Below the pieces are notes generated by a model that was not told the DNA's origin, searched no databases, and was given only the letters and a program-made list of their open reading frames with translations. Both the position numbers and the translations under genes were made by a program. 64,000 nt of DNA from Aquimarina rhabdastrellae (lineage in GTDB: Bacteria > Bacteroidota > Bacteroidia > Flavobacteriales > Flavobacteriaceae), in NCBI GenBank assembly GCA_947387485.1, contig CANDNT010000001.1, positions 62,001 to 126,000 on the forward strand, read 5' to 3'. Positions 1-8,763 of the stretch are shown here, piece after piece (position 1 is the stretch's first letter; every line of letters begins with the position of its first letter).

Positions 1-184
1 TAGCTAATAATATTAGGAAAAAAGTATGTTTTGTCGAAAACCTCATGTTATCGAATAATTTTTTTCACAAATAAATGTTAAAAAAGATTAAAATACTGTA
101 ACAAAACTAAAGCATTATCGTCATGTAGATGTAATGCTAATTTAATTAGCAATTTTGTAATCAATAACCAAAAAAAGTAAAACC

Positions 185-523
185 ATGAGAAACGATAATC
201 AATTTTTAGTCATAACCCATTTATCACAATTATTAAGTTTAATGACCGGAGTAGGAGGTTTTATAGTTCCGTTAATACTATGGATCACACAAAGAGATAA
301 AGTAGTAGATATGGATGACCACGGAAAGCAAATTTTAAATTTCCAGATCAGTATGTTTATTTATAGTCTTATCTGTGTACCGTTGATTTTATTAATAGGT
401 CTAGGTGCTTTGGGATTAATCGCTATAGGAATCATCACTATCGTTTTTCCAATTCTTAATGCTATAAAAACAAGTAATGGAGAGCATCCATATTATCCCA
501 TGACGATGAATATCATCAAATAA
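185..523 (+). CDS. DUF4870 (Tic20-like) small membrane protein
   Basis: This is a 112-residue integral membrane protein of the DUF4870 family, whose function is unknown. The N-terminus carries the family-type stretch near residues 10-16 followed by a hydrophobic segment (about 15-35). A polar loop with the DDHGKQILNFQ motif (about 43-54) follows, then a long hydrophobic region (about 55-92) that can form two helices. The length is normal for the family. The ATG at 185 follows an A-rich stretch, as is usual in Bacteroidota. The gene stands alone, with a terminator directly downstream. The family call is from motif recognition; no role is inferred. Confidence 0.85.
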   Translation: MRNDNQFLVITHLSQLLSLMTGVGGFIVPLILWITQRDKVVDMDDHGKQILNFQISMFIYSLICVPLILLIGLGALGLIAIGIITIVFPILNAIKTSNGEHPYYPMTMNIIK

Positions 524-548
524 GGATAGTATTCTATATATAGTGAGG

Positions 549-588
549 AACCAAAATGTCTTAAGAAATTAAGGGTTTTGGTTTTTTT
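549..588 (+). terminator. Rho-independent terminator after the DUF4870 gene
   Basis: The arms AACCAAAA and TTTTGGTT enclose an inner CTTAA/TTAAG helix and are followed by a run of Ts. It lies 26 bp past the stop codon. Confidence 0.8.
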
Positions 589-591
589 ATG

Positions 592-627
592 CATAAAAAA
601 AAGCAACAGTAGTAATTACTGTTGCTT
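592..627 (-). terminator. Terminator for the DUF1842 gene
   Basis: A perfect 11-bp stem (AAGCAACAGTA/TACTGTTGCTT, 5-nt loop) is followed on the minus strand by eight or more Ts. It is placed 30 bp after the stop codon of the minus-strand gene starting at 1129. Confidence 0.85.
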
Positions 628-658
628 AATGATAATGAAAAAGTAAGTTAAAATGTGT

Positions 659-1129
659 TTATGATAACGCTGGTTCTTTTGCTATTTCAAATGAATTTAC
701 TGCTTGCACATAAAAGTCATTAGCTTCTTGCCAATTTCCGTTAGGATCTCTGTATTTAAAATTTGCACGTCCTGTTTGCCAATCATCTTCTAGCACCATA
801 CGCAATTCAAAATTAGGTTGTAATTGTAGTCCGTGACCTGCTCCATCTGGCCAGTGAATATCTGGAAAACCAGTAGCAGTTACCAAAATATGTGAGTTAT
901 TAGGCATTACCGTTAAATACGTATAATTTCCAGATACTTTACTGTGTTGATCTAGTGGTGGGTTAGTTGCTTGAGTAATATGTGCTATACCACTTACTGT
1001 TTTTCCTGGAGTATATACCGCAAGGCTTAAATTTAATCTTACATCTCCTACTATTGGTTGATCAGGTCTTCCAATTCTTACTTCATAATTAACGTGAAAC
1101 AATCCTAATTGTTTTTTCTCTGTTGACAT
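659..1129 (-). CDS. DUF1842 domain-containing protein
   Basis: This is a 156-residue soluble protein with no signal peptide. It matches the DUF1842 family across its whole length. The recognisable core runs from about residue 40 to 130: TPGKTVSGIAHITQATNPPL, then a YLTVMPNNSHILVTATG segment, an IHWPDGAG motif and a C-terminal ANFKYRDPNG strand. The family is uncharacterised; it was first noticed in Burkholderia-type proteobacteria. The next gene upstream (1450-2202, same strand) shares an 18-bp upstream element with it (1265-1282 and 2322-2339), so the two are probably co-regulated although each has its own terminator. No biochemical function can be given. Confidence 0.8.
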   Translation of the reverse strand: MSTEKKQLGLFHVNYEVRIGRPDQPIVGDVRLNLSLAVYTPGKTVSGIAHITQATNPPLDQHSKVSGNYTYLTVMPNNSHILVTATGFPDIHWPDGAGHGLQLQPNFELRMVLEDDWQTGRANFKYRDPNGNWQEANDFYVQAVNSFEIAKEPALS

Positions 1130-1264
1130 AATTGATTTGTTTTGTTTGAATATTTTTTAACATGCAAACACTCAAAATATAGTATCGCGATAATCATTAA
1201 GTAATTGCTATGCTAAGGTAATCAATGTGTAACCCAATTTATTGAGGTTTGTAAATCAACTATT

Positions 1265-1282
1265 TACGGACTTAACTTTAGG
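1265..1282 (-). promoter_or_regulatory. Shared 18-bp upstream element, copy 1
   Basis: TACGGACTTAACTTTAGG occurs here, about 136 bp upstream of the DUF1842 start, and again without mismatch at 2322-2339 upstream of the neighbouring gene. The same gap (1130-1449) also holds a 10-bp palindrome TATCGCGATA at 1183-1192. Identical 18-mers at similar distances from two adjacent genes suggest a common regulator; which one is unknown. Confidence 0.5.
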
Positions 1283-1391
1283 CTAAAGAAAGAAGATTTA
1301 TGCTTGTAGGTTTATTCTGTATTTTTCGATATTATGAATGAATTTTATAAATCATAACATACTCATAACTTAATATTTACATTTAATTAAA

Positions 1392-1422
1392 CAAAAAAGA
1401 AGGCTATAAAAGCCTCCTTCTT
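1392..1422 (-). terminator. Terminator for the gene at 1450-2202
   Basis: On the minus strand, AAGAAGGAGGCT pairs across a short loop with AGCC-TTCTT (one bulge) and is followed by a T run. Confidence 0.7.
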
Positions 1423-1449
1423 AATTATATCGTAATACTAAACTTAATA

Positions 1450-2202
1450 TTAAAGTTGTTGTAAAATGATGTTTGAATCGTCAGAATTTTGCTGAGAATC
1501 AATGTTCATCCATACAAATTGTCCTCCATTACCAAATAATGGATTAGTAATTGTTTGTGGTTGTCCTGATTTAGGCTTTACAATTGTAAAATCTTTATTT
1601 TCTGTAACACTTCCTATTCCTGTTACAAAAGCTTCAGCGTTTGGTCCTGGATTAACAATAAAAACTGTAGCTTGGTTTTCTATAAACTGAATACTCATAA
1701 ACTGAGTTCTGTTGCTGTTGATAGTAAGGTTATACCATTGAGAAGAAGGTACTCTGTAATATCTTCTGAACTTGTCAAAAGGCATGTTCTCGTTAATTGG
1801 CATTTCTTGATTAATTAATCCAGCAGTATTAATAGGCATACCTACACTACCAATCCAAGTATCAACTGCATTTGAACCACTACCTTCATCAGTTTTAATA
1901 GATACAGAAACAGTATTAGTTTCACTTCCAGAAACTAAAGCAACAGATGCTAACCCATTGTTTCCTGTAGTACCAGGTACTTTTATTGTTACAGGTAAAC
2001 TACCATTACTCCAGTTTACAATAACATCAATATCGTGATCACTTTGACTAGCATTGTAAAAGAATATTCCGTATAACTGACCTGCCTTTAATCCTTCACA
2101 AACAGCTGTTTGTTGATCTCTAAGAGTGATTCTTTGTCCTCCGTCCCAGTTAATTTCATTATTAGTTCCAATAACTGATTGATGTTTAACTTGTACTTCC
2201 AT
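1450..2202 (-). CDS. Unrecognised 250-aa protein paired with DUF1842
   Basis: I do not recognise the family. The 250-residue protein has no signal peptide or membrane segment. It is rich in Asn, Ser, Thr and Val, with alternating hydrophobic residues typical of all-beta folds. The N-terminal half (about 1-115) contains NWDGGQRITLRDQQ and a Gly/Asn-rich turn segment. The C-terminal half (about 140-250) has aromatic-rich strands (RRYYRVPSSQWYNL, GGQFVWMNID) and could be a second beta-sandwich. It lies next to the DUF1842 gene on the same strand and shares an 18-bp upstream element with it, so a joint role is likely. It could be a secondary structural or inclusion-forming protein, but that is speculation. 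Confidence 0.7.
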   Translation of the reverse strand: MEVQVKHQSVIGTNNEINWDGGQRITLRDQQTAVCEGLKAGQLYGIFFYNASQSDHDIDVIVNWSNGSLPVTIKVPGTTGNNGLASVALVSGSETNTVSVSIKTDEGSGSNAVDTWIGSVGMPINTAGLINQEMPINENMPFDKFRRYYRVPSSQWYNLTINSNRTQFMSIQFIENQATVFIVNPGPNAEAFVTGIGSVTENKDFTIVKPKSGQPQTITNPLFGNGGQFVWMNIDSQQNSDDSNIILQQL

Positions 2203-2321
2203 TTGATTTTGTTTTAGTATTTGTAAAGTTGTTTGAATTTCGCTGCGATATTGATCAATAATTGCAATACTAAATTACAGCATATCAACACGATACACTT
2301 ACGGAAAGCTTAGCCTAAAAC

Positions 2322-2339
2322 TACGGACTTAACTTTAGG
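2322..2339 (-). promoter_or_regulatory. Shared 18-bp upstream element, copy 2
   Basis: This is the identical copy of the 1265-1282 element, 120 bp upstream of the start at 2202. A further TACGGA occurs at 2300-2305, exactly 22 bp (two helical turns) from the TACGGA inside this copy. That spacing is typical of direct-repeat operators bound by dimeric regulators. Confidence 0.5.
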
Positions 2340-2468
2340 GTTAAAATGGGGGCTTCGTACAAGTTTTTATAAAAAGGAATTAGGTGTATTTTACGGTAAA
2401 AAGGATACACATTAACTTTTTAGTAATACGTTATTTATAATTATTTTAAATAGCTATTTTACAATCAA

Positions 2469-3065
2469 TTATAACATAAAAGAATTCATTTCTTCCCATT
2501 CACCAGGTTGCATTTTGCCTATGTGTAAATGACCAACACGCACTCGAACTAAACGTAAGGTAGGATATCCCACTGCAGAAGTCATTTTTCTAACTTGTCT
2601 AAACTTCCCTTCGGTTAGGGTTACAGCTATCCATGTAACAGGGCCATGACGCATATCTCTAATCTTCTTTTTTCGCTCTGGCAACTCTGGAATTTCGTTT
2701 AAACGTTCAACTTTACATGGTTTTGTTAAGTATTTTTTTCCGTTAATGCCTATTTGAACACCATCACGCATACTTTGAATCGCTTCGTCAGTAATAGCTC
2801 CGTCAACTAATGCGTAGTATTCTTTTTCTACTTTTCTACTATTGATATAATTACTCACTTTACCATCTGTGGTAAGCAATAATAATCCTTCAGATTTTTC
2901 ATCTAATCTTCCTATAGACATAGTACCTTCTGGAAAACTGTGTAATTCTCCTAATAAGCGTTTTGAATTTTGCTTTTGTCCATTATTAATAAACTGACTT
3001 AAGTAGCCATAAGGTTTATATAGCATAAAATGACGATGGGGTAGCGGTGAAGTACTATTTTCCAT
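2469..3065 (-). CDS. rluE: Ribosomal large-subunit pseudouridine synthase (RluE-like)
   Basis: It converts a specific uridine in RNA to pseudouridine. The 198-residue, single-domain protein lacks an S4 domain, like RluE, which modifies 23S rRNA. It starts with the HFMLYKPYG motif (about 12-20). It carries the catalytic motif GRLDEKSEGLLLLT with catalytic Asp55, then KEYYALVDG (about 81-89) and the C-terminal EGKFRQVRKM motif typical of the RsuA/RluE group. Its start overlaps the end of topB by 11 bp, so the two are probably translationally coupled. The RsuA/RluB/E/F group is certain; RluE rather than a sibling is inferred from size and the missing S4 domain. Confidence 0.85.
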   Translation of the reverse strand: MENSTSPLPHRHFMLYKPYGYLSQFINNGQKQNSKRLLGELHSFPEGTMSIGRLDEKSEGLLLLTTDGKVSNYINSRKVEKEYYALVDGAITDEAIQSMRDGVQIGINGKKYLTKPCKVERLNEIPELPERKKKIRDMRHGPVTWIAVTLTEGKFRQVRKMTSAVGYPTLRLVRVRVGHLHIGKMQPGEWEEMNSFML

Positions 3066-5355
3066 TAATGAGTTTGTAAACTAATTCTTTTGTTAATTGT
3101 TGCCCTTGGGCATTAGCTTTTAAATTTTCAAAGGTATATCTAAAATTACATCCTTCTTTATATGCACTACATCCATATGCAGTTTTACCTTTTACAACAG
3201 TTCCTTTGGTACACTTGGGACAAGGAATAGGATCTGGAATACTTATTTTTTCCTTTTTAAGACCTACTTTCTTTTTTTCAAAAACTAATTTAAATTCATC
3301 GTCAAATCGCATAAGACCTTCTACAGTTTCATTTTCAGATTTAAATCCTTTTAGATTAACTGTACATCCTTTTTCTATCAATCTTAAGTATTGCTTTTCA
3401 GAAATTTTCTTTTGCATAAAGGCAAATGGCAATACAAAATCACAACCTGCTTTAAACCCACTACAACCATAAGCTTTCTTACCTTTTAACAAATTGTTTT
3501 TATTGCACTTAGGACATTTAACTTGAAGTATATCTTTAGTGTCTTTTTTTGCTTTTACAGGCTTTGTTGGAGCACTTGTGGTATGGCTTATATTGGCTCT
3601 ATGTGTTTCCATACGTACTTCATAAACCAATTGATCAACCATTTGCTTCATCCCCTTGATAAATCCTCTGGCTGGGTAATTTCCTCTTTCAATTTCTTTT
3701 AATTGTTTTTCCCATCTACCCGTCAATTCTGCCGATTTTAATAATTTATTCTGGATGGTATCGATAAGCTGTATACCTGTTTGTGTTGGTAATATTTGCT
3801 TTTTATTACGCTCAATATACTTTCGTTTAAAGAGTGTTTCTATAATATTAGCACGTGTTGATGGTCTACCTATACCATTCTCTTTCATTAGATCCCGCAT
3901 TTCTTCATCATCAACTTGCTTACCGGCTGTTTCCATTGCTCTCAATAAAGAGGCTTCGGTATATTGTTTTGGTGGTTTTGTTTCTTTTTCTAGAAAAGAG
4001 GGTTCATGAGGACCTTTTTCTCCTTTTATAAATTCAGGTAAGATTCCGGATTCTTTTTTGGTTGCATTGGGATTTTCAAAAACAACTCGCCATCCTTTTT
4101 CTAAAATGACCTTTCCAGTAGTTTTGAAAGAAACATCTCCAGCTTTTCCTATTACAGCAGTATTAGCAACTATACATTCGTCATAAAAAGCTGCAATAAA
4201 TCGCTTGACAATACTATCGTATACCAATTGTTGATTGTACTGTAAATTGATTTCTACTCCTGTAGGTATAATCGCATGGTGATCGGTTACTTTTTTGTCA
4301 TTAAAGACCTTTGCTGATTTTTTAATTTTCCCTTGACTTAAAATAGGAGTGATCAAAGGTTCATACTTAGATAGTTGGTTTAGAATCCCTGGTACCTTAG
4401 GATAAATGTCATTTGGTAAAAATGTGGTATCAACTCTAGGATAGGTAATTACTTTTTGTTCATACAATCGTTGAGCTATTTTTAAGGTTTCATCTGCCGA
4501 TAGTCCAAATTTTGTATTGCAGTATACCTGTAGCCCCGTTAAATCAAATAATTTAGGTGCATATTCTTTACCTTTCTTTTTGGTAATCGATACAATTTCA
4601 AATTCGTGTTGCTTTACTTTTTCTGCAAAAGCTTCTCCTTCTTCTTTCTTTAAAAAACGGCCTTCTTCACAATTAAAAGTAGTTTCCCTATATAAAGTTT
4701 GTAACTCCCAATATGCTTGTGGTTTAAAATTTTGAATTTCTTTAAAACGATGTACCAGCATCGCCAGCGTGGGAGTTTGTACTCTCCCTATAGATAATAC
4801 TTGTTTATAACCTCCATGCTTAACAGTATACAAACGTGTAGCATTCATCCCTAATAGCCAATCTCCTATAGCTCTAGAGAATCCTGCATAGTATAAATTA
4901 TCATATTGTGTCGCTGGGTATAACTTTTCAAAACCTTCTTTTATAGCTTCTGTCGTTAATGACGAAATCCATAAACGTTGTACTTCTCCTGTATAACCTG
5001 CTTGTTCTATAACCCAACGCTGAATTAATTCTCCTTCTTGACCTGCATCGCCACAATTAATAACAATATCTGCTTGCTTAAAAAGGTTTTTTACAATATT
5101 AAATTGTTTTTGAATTCCTGAATCTTCCACTACTTTGGTTTTAAACTTTTCAGGAAGCATAGGCAGGTTATTTAAATCCCAACTTTTCCAATGAGGTTTA
5201 TAGTCGTTAGGTTCAAAAAGTGTACATAAATGTCCAAAAGTATAGGTAACGGCGTATCCATTGCCTTCAAAATATCCATCTCGCTTTGTTTTAGCTCCCA
5301 AAACAGCAGCAATTTCGCGGGCTACACTAGGTTTTTCGGCTATGCAAACTTTCAT
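3055..5355 (-). CDS. topB: DNA topoisomerase III (type IA)
   Basis: This ATP-independent type IA topoisomerase decatenates DNA and relaxes negative supercoils. The 766-residue protein starts with a Toprim domain (EKPSVAREIA at about 7-16; acidic motif CGDAGQEGELIQRW near 100). The four-domain core follows, with GRVQTPTLAML near 190 and the active-site Tyr305 in ITYPRVDTTFLP. The C-terminus has two zinc-ribbon repeats, each CPKC followed by YGCS and GC (about 605-640 and 705-735). This arrangement is common in Bacteroidota TopB. The gene overlaps the downstream rluE by 11 bp. All catalytic motifs are present, so it should be active. Confidence 0.95.
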   Translation of the reverse strand: MKVCIAEKPSVAREIAAVLGAKTKRDGYFEGNGYAVTYTFGHLCTLFEPNDYKPHWKSWDLNNLPMLPEKFKTKVVEDSGIQKQFNIVKNLFKQADIVINCGDAGQEGELIQRWVIEQAGYTGEVQRLWISSLTTEAIKEGFEKLYPATQYDNLYYAGFSRAIGDWLLGMNATRLYTVKHGGYKQVLSIGRVQTPTLAMLVHRFKEIQNFKPQAYWELQTLYRETTFNCEEGRFLKKEEGEAFAEKVKQHEFEIVSITKKKGKEYAPKLFDLTGLQVYCNTKFGLSADETLKIAQRLYEQKVITYPRVDTTFLPNDIYPKVPGILNQLSKYEPLITPILSQGKIKKSAKVFNDKKVTDHHAIIPTGVEINLQYNQQLVYDSIVKRFIAAFYDECIVANTAVIGKAGDVSFKTTGKVILEKGWRVVFENPNATKKESGILPEFIKGEKGPHEPSFLEKETKPPKQYTEASLLRAMETAGKQVDDEEMRDLMKENGIGRPSTRANIIETLFKRKYIERNKKQILPTQTGIQLIDTIQNKLLKSAELTGRWEKQLKEIERGNYPARGFIKGMKQMVDQLVYEVRMETHRANISHTTSAPTKPVKAKKDTKDILQVKCPKCNKNNLLKGKKAYGCSGFKAGCDFVLPFAFMQKKISEKQYLRLIEKGCTVNLKGFKSENETVEGLMRFDDEFKLVFEKKKVGLKKEKISIPDPIPCPKCTKGTVVKGKTAYGCSAYKEGCNFRYTFENLKANAQGQQLTKELVYKLINGK

Positions 5356-5558
5356 GAATACTTAGAGTTTTTCTGGGTTTTTATATCGACAAAAATAGGA
5401 AAATTAAGATATAATTATGATTTTGGCACGGATTCTGTTTAATTAGATTCCAACAAACAAAAACACTAGTGTAATTAAAAAACGTTAAACATAATGAGCT
5501 TTAATATTTTCCGTTAAGGAAATGGTGATTTGACTCAATGAATTAAAACCAAGACGAT

Positions 5559-6626
5559 ATGAAAAAATTCTACTTACTTTTAGCAATATGCCTTATGAGT
5601 GTAGTTGCTATACAAGGTCAAAAAGATCTAAAAGCCGAAAAAGAACTCTCTAAAATGAGATCCTCTATTCAAGCAGAAAAGAATAGTGAGAGGCAATTGT
5701 CATCTTCTATCAACTTTTTTCATCGTCGCAGAGGAACCACTACTAGAGATTTAATAGAAATAGCAAGGTTAATGCCTAATGATAGATCAAAGTTTAAACT
5801 ATCTGCTAGGGTATATCCTAATATAGTTGATAAACAAAACTTTTTTAATGTATTCAACATTTTTGAGAGATTCTCTTTTGCGATCAAGCTATATCACGAA
5901 ACGATAGCCAAAGAACGTGTAATTATAGTGGATGAAGAGGTTGATCCACATAGTCATATAGATTTTCCGGATGCTAGACGTTATAGAGGGCGTAACGGTA
6001 TCAATTGTAGAAGACCTATGAGTGATCGTAATTTTGATAGTTATATTACGAATTTACGTTTACCATATGATGAAAAAGAACGTTTACGTTTTATCAAGCA
6101 AGAAGTATTACGTACTTGTTTTTCTACAGCTCAAGTAATGAAGTTAGGATTAGAGTTAGATCTTGAGCGTGATAAGTTAAGCTTTTTAAAATTTGCTTCT
6201 AATAGAGTATATGATCTTGGACATTTTGATGCAGCTGCTCAAATTTTAAATCACAGCTATTATAAAGAAGAATTATTACGTTTTATCAATCGTGATGTTG
6301 ACCAGATAGAAGAAATCGAAATAATTGAAGAAGTTTGTGTTGTTGATGCAGATGAGTTTAGATTCGTACAACAAAGTCTAGATGCTGAACCTTTTAGAGA
6401 TAATAAAAGAAAATTAGCACAAAAATTGATTAGTAAGCATTGTTTTGATATGCCACAATTACGTATCATTTTTAATAAATTCAATTTTGAAGATGATCGT
6501 TTGAAATTGATGATTTTTGCATACGATTATGCTCCAGAACCTAGAAAGATGTATCAATTTAGGAATTTATTAAAATTTAGAAGCAATCAACAAAAATATG
6601 ATCGTTTCTTGATAGACAAACAATAA
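5559..6626 (+). CDS. Secreted protein with two DUF4476 domains
   Basis: This 355-residue exported protein has a Sec signal peptide (about residues 1-20, cleavage near QGQ). After a charged Lys/Arg-rich linker and a beta-like stretch (about 60-130), two DUF4476 helical domains follow. The first spans about 145-240 (FDSYITNLRLPYDEKERLRF...ILNHSYY). The second spans about 260-350 (FRFVQQSLDAEPFRDNKR onward). DUF4476 is a Bacteroidota domain of about 90 residues with unknown function. The gene is monocistronic with a strong terminator. The acidic segment DQIEEIEIIEE between the two domains is probably a linker. Confidence 0.8.
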   Translation: MKKFYLLLAICLMSVVAIQGQKDLKAEKELSKMRSSIQAEKNSERQLSSSINFFHRRRGTTTRDLIEIARLMPNDRSKFKLSARVYPNIVDKQNFFNVFNIFERFSFAIKLYHETIAKERVIIVDEEVDPHSHIDFPDARRYRGRNGINCRRPMSDRNFDSYITNLRLPYDEKERLRFIKQEVLRTCFSTAQVMKLGLELDLERDKLSFLKFASNRVYDLGHFDAAAQILNHSYYKEELLRFINRDVDQIEEIEIIEEVCVVDADEFRFVQQSLDAEPFRDNKRKLAQKLISKHCFDMPQLRIIFNKFNFEDDRLKLMIFAYDYAPEPRKMYQFRNLLKFRSNQQKYDRFLIDKQ

Positions 6627-6650
6627 GATCTTTTTATGACTAATATAGAA

Positions 6651-6686
6651 ACTCACTTGTAATAAATATACAAGTGAGTTTTTTTA
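6651..6686 (+). terminator. Terminator after the DUF4476 gene
   Basis: A perfect 11-bp stem ACTCACTTGTA/TACAAGTGAGT with a 7-nt loop is followed by seven Ts. Confidence 0.9.
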
Positions 6687-6752
6687 TACTCTGATGCAAC
6701 TAATTTTTAATTCTCTTGTCTTTATATTAAATCAATATTGAAAAACACTGAT

Positions 6753-7424
6753 ATGAATAGAATACTAATGCTTCTTTTATTTACAATCACATTAAGTAGT
6801 TATAGTCAAGAAACTTCAAAAAATAAGAAATCACAATTCAATCAAGAAATATTAAACGAACTAGAACAATTATTTAAAATTGATCAGATTGCTGCTGGTG
6901 TTCAAAAAGGAAGCTATAAAAAACTTTCTGAAAAAGAATGGAACTCTTTTAAGGACAGCGTGTTTGTTAGTAATCAAAAAAGAATTGAAGCCCTGTTTAA
7001 TCAATATGGCTTTTTAGGATATGACTTGGTAGGAGAACGTGGTTCTAGTATTTTTTGGACTCTGATTCAACATCTTGATCATACACCAGCATTTCAAAAA
7101 AGAGTATTAGCAAAGATGAAAATTGAAGTGCTTAATGGAAATGCAAAACCTTCAGACTATGGATATCTTGTAGATCGTGTACAAATCAATACAGGTAAAC
7201 AGCAAGTTTATGGTACTCAAGTTGATTATAACTGGAAAAAATGCCAAGCATACCCTATAAATCTAAAGGATAGTATTCATGTCAATACTAGAAGAACCCA
7301 AATAGGATTAGCGCCTCTTGAAGTATATCTTAATGAGATGTCGCAATTTCATTTTGAACTCAATAAAGAAGCTTTTTTAAGCTTGGGAATAACAGAACCG
7401 ACATTGTATACCATTAAAAATTAA
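6753..7424 (+). CDS. Secreted DUF6624 family protein
   Basis: The start is placed at the ATG at 6753 rather than the TTG at 6738, because the ATG gives a clean signal peptide (MNRILMLLLFTITLSSYSQ). The mature part matches the DUF6624 pattern: an N-terminal helix with DQIA and Trp, then GYDLVGERGSSIFWTLIQHLDH (about 90-111), YGYLVDRVQINTGKQQVYGTQ (about 135-155) and a C-terminal R.Q.GL.PLEVYL motif. These proteins are 200-230 residues and of unknown function; the conserved D-R and Y-G-T-Q residues suggest a binding or catalytic site. The export is clear; the role is not. Confidence 0.8.
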   Translation: MNRILMLLLFTITLSSYSQETSKNKKSQFNQEILNELEQLFKIDQIAAGVQKGSYKKLSEKEWNSFKDSVFVSNQKRIEALFNQYGFLGYDLVGERGSSIFWTLIQHLDHTPAFQKRVLAKMKIEVLNGNAKPSDYGYLVDRVQINTGKQQVYGTQVDYNWKKCQAYPINLKDSIHVNTRRTQIGLAPLEVYLNEMSQFHFELNKEAFLSLGITEPTLYTIKN

Positions 7425-7453
7425 TAGTATTACAATCATTTTTCTATTTCCAC

Positions 7454-7461
7454 TATATTTG
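7454..7461 (+). promoter_or_regulatory. Bacteroidota -7 box (TATATTTG) for the 7509 gene
   Basis: TATATTTG is an exact match to the Bacteroidota -7 consensus TAnnTTTG. It lies 48 bp before the proposed ATT start at 7509 and well before the TTG at 7614. No good TTG -33 box is visible. Confidence 0.5.
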
Positions 7462-7508
7462 AAAGTAGTACTTAATTAATACTCAGAAATATTAAAAAAC
7501 AAAAAAAC

Positions 7509-8108
7509 ATTACTACCGAAAAATTCACTAAGATTTATTCAGATGATGGCATTCTGATCTATCATTGGAATAAATTAGATAATATTATTTTCAAATATTA
7601 TCTAACTGGTGAATTGAAAAGTATAAAGTACTTAGATAGTCAGCTTTTAGTTATACAAACTAAAAGTGGTAAATCGATTTCTAATAAGGCTACTGATATA
7701 GAAAAGAGAGCATTTTTTCAAGAAAATTTATGTGATTTATTAATTGAAAATGATGAAGAAATTGAATATCAGATTATGATTTGGTTTAGGAAAATCAACA
7801 AAATAGATTTTGATTATTCGATCGAAGTACTGAACAAATTAATTCAATCAAAAAACAATACTATGAAGGTTCTAGCAATCGAGGTTGCTGGATCAAATTA
7901 CTTTGAGAAATGTAGCGATAGTATTAGAGCAGAATTAAATAATAAAACAAAAATTAATAGATACAGCGGACTTCAATGGGATGATTTTGAATCCAATGAA
8001 TTTGATGTTCTATATTCAACTAAAAATATTTCCGAATTAGCTAAAGAAGCATTGAAATTAATAGAATCTAAAAATAATAATACAAATAATAGTAGCCTGA
8101 GTACTTGA
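7509..8108 (+). CDS. Orphan protein, start codon uncertain (ATT?)
   Basis: I do not recognise the family. The only ordinary start-like codon near the N-terminus is TTG at 7614, giving 164 aa. However, the frame is open back to 7476 and reads like protein (ITTEKFTKIYSDDGILIYHW and onward). A -7 promoter box at 7454-7461 fits a start near 7509, where the codon is ATT. I therefore annotate 199 residues with an ATT start; a mutated ATG, making the gene weak or decaying, is the alternative. The protein is soluble and probably alpha/beta N-terminally with a helical C-terminal half (about 80-190), ending in Asn-rich sequence. Size and orphan nature recall immunity-type proteins, but nothing proves it. 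It is followed after 34 bp by another orphan gene. Confidence 0.5.
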   Translation: MTTEKFTKIYSDDGILIYHWNKLDNIIFKYYLTGELKSIKYLDSQLLVIQTKSGKSISNKATDIEKRAFFQENLCDLLIENDEEIEYQIMIWFRKINKIDFDYSIEVLNKLIQSKNNTMKVLAIEVAGSNYFEKCSDSIRAELNNKTKINRYSGLQWDDFESNEFDVLYSTKNISELAKEALKLIESKNNNTNNSSLST

Positions 8109-8142
8109 AAAAGTGTATTGGTATTTTTAAACTTTGAACTGA

Positions 8143-8610
8143 ATGAGAATATTTCCCGAAAACGATTATTCAATCGAATTAAATAAAGATAGTTCATTAG
8201 CTATATCAGAATTAGAAAATCAAACTTTGTTGAAAGAACAATATGTTTCAAACTGGAATAATCAAGTATTTATAGGAGAAATTAAAAATGATTCGTTTGA
8301 AATAAAACTTTCAAAAAAATTAATTGGAGAAATTTGTGTTCTGAAAGGTAAATTGAAAAATAAGAAAGGAATTTTGAAAATTAAAACTGGTAGAATTTTT
8401 AAAGTCCTTTTTATAACGATAGTTCTATTTGTGATTTCAGGAATAATTACTGCAATAATTCAAAATAAATTAGAAGTGATATTTCCTCTTGTTATGACAA
8501 TTCTAGTTATGAGATTTATTTTTTTAGAAATAGGCTTTCGAGTTATCTCTAAAAGTGGAATTAATAAATTGACTGAAATAATTGGAATAACAGAATTAAA
8601 AAAGCGTTGA
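8143..8610 (+). CDS. Orphan membrane protein, two transmembrane segments
   Basis: The 155-residue protein is unrecognised. A soluble N-terminal part of about 85 residues (beta-rich, GEICVLKGKLKNKKGILKIK) is followed by two transmembrane helices (about 87-107 and 111-131) and a short cytoplasmic tail. The layout resembles many small Bacteroidota membrane proteins that respond to nothing known. It lies 34 bp after the preceding orphan gene and may be cotranscribed with it. The high Lys/Ile/Asn content is in line with the AT-rich surroundings. Confidence 0.6.
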   Translation: MRIFPENDYSIELNKDSSLAISELENQTLLKEQYVSNWNNQVFIGEIKNDSFEIKLSKKLIGEICVLKGKLKNKKGILKIKTGRIFKVLFITIVLFVISGIITAIIQNKLEVIFPLVMTILVMRFIFLEIGFRVISKSGINKLTEIIGITELKKR

Positions 8611-8704
8611 ACAACGAAGTAGAATGTTATTAACTTAAAGAGGATTCAGAAACTCTCATTTATCAGACTTTCACTTTCTATTAGAAAACAAATCATAACT
8701 TAAG

Positions 8705-8747
8705 AAAAAAGGTAATATGAATTAAAATCATATTACCTTTTTTTATA
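8705..8747. terminator. Bidirectional terminator between orphan gene and aroB
   Basis: A 16-bp perfect stem (AAAAAAGGTAATATGA with its complement, 7-nt loop) is flanked by As on the left and Ts on the right. It can stop transcription from both convergent genes. Confidence 0.9.
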
Positions 8748-8763
8748 TCGATTCAACTTTATT

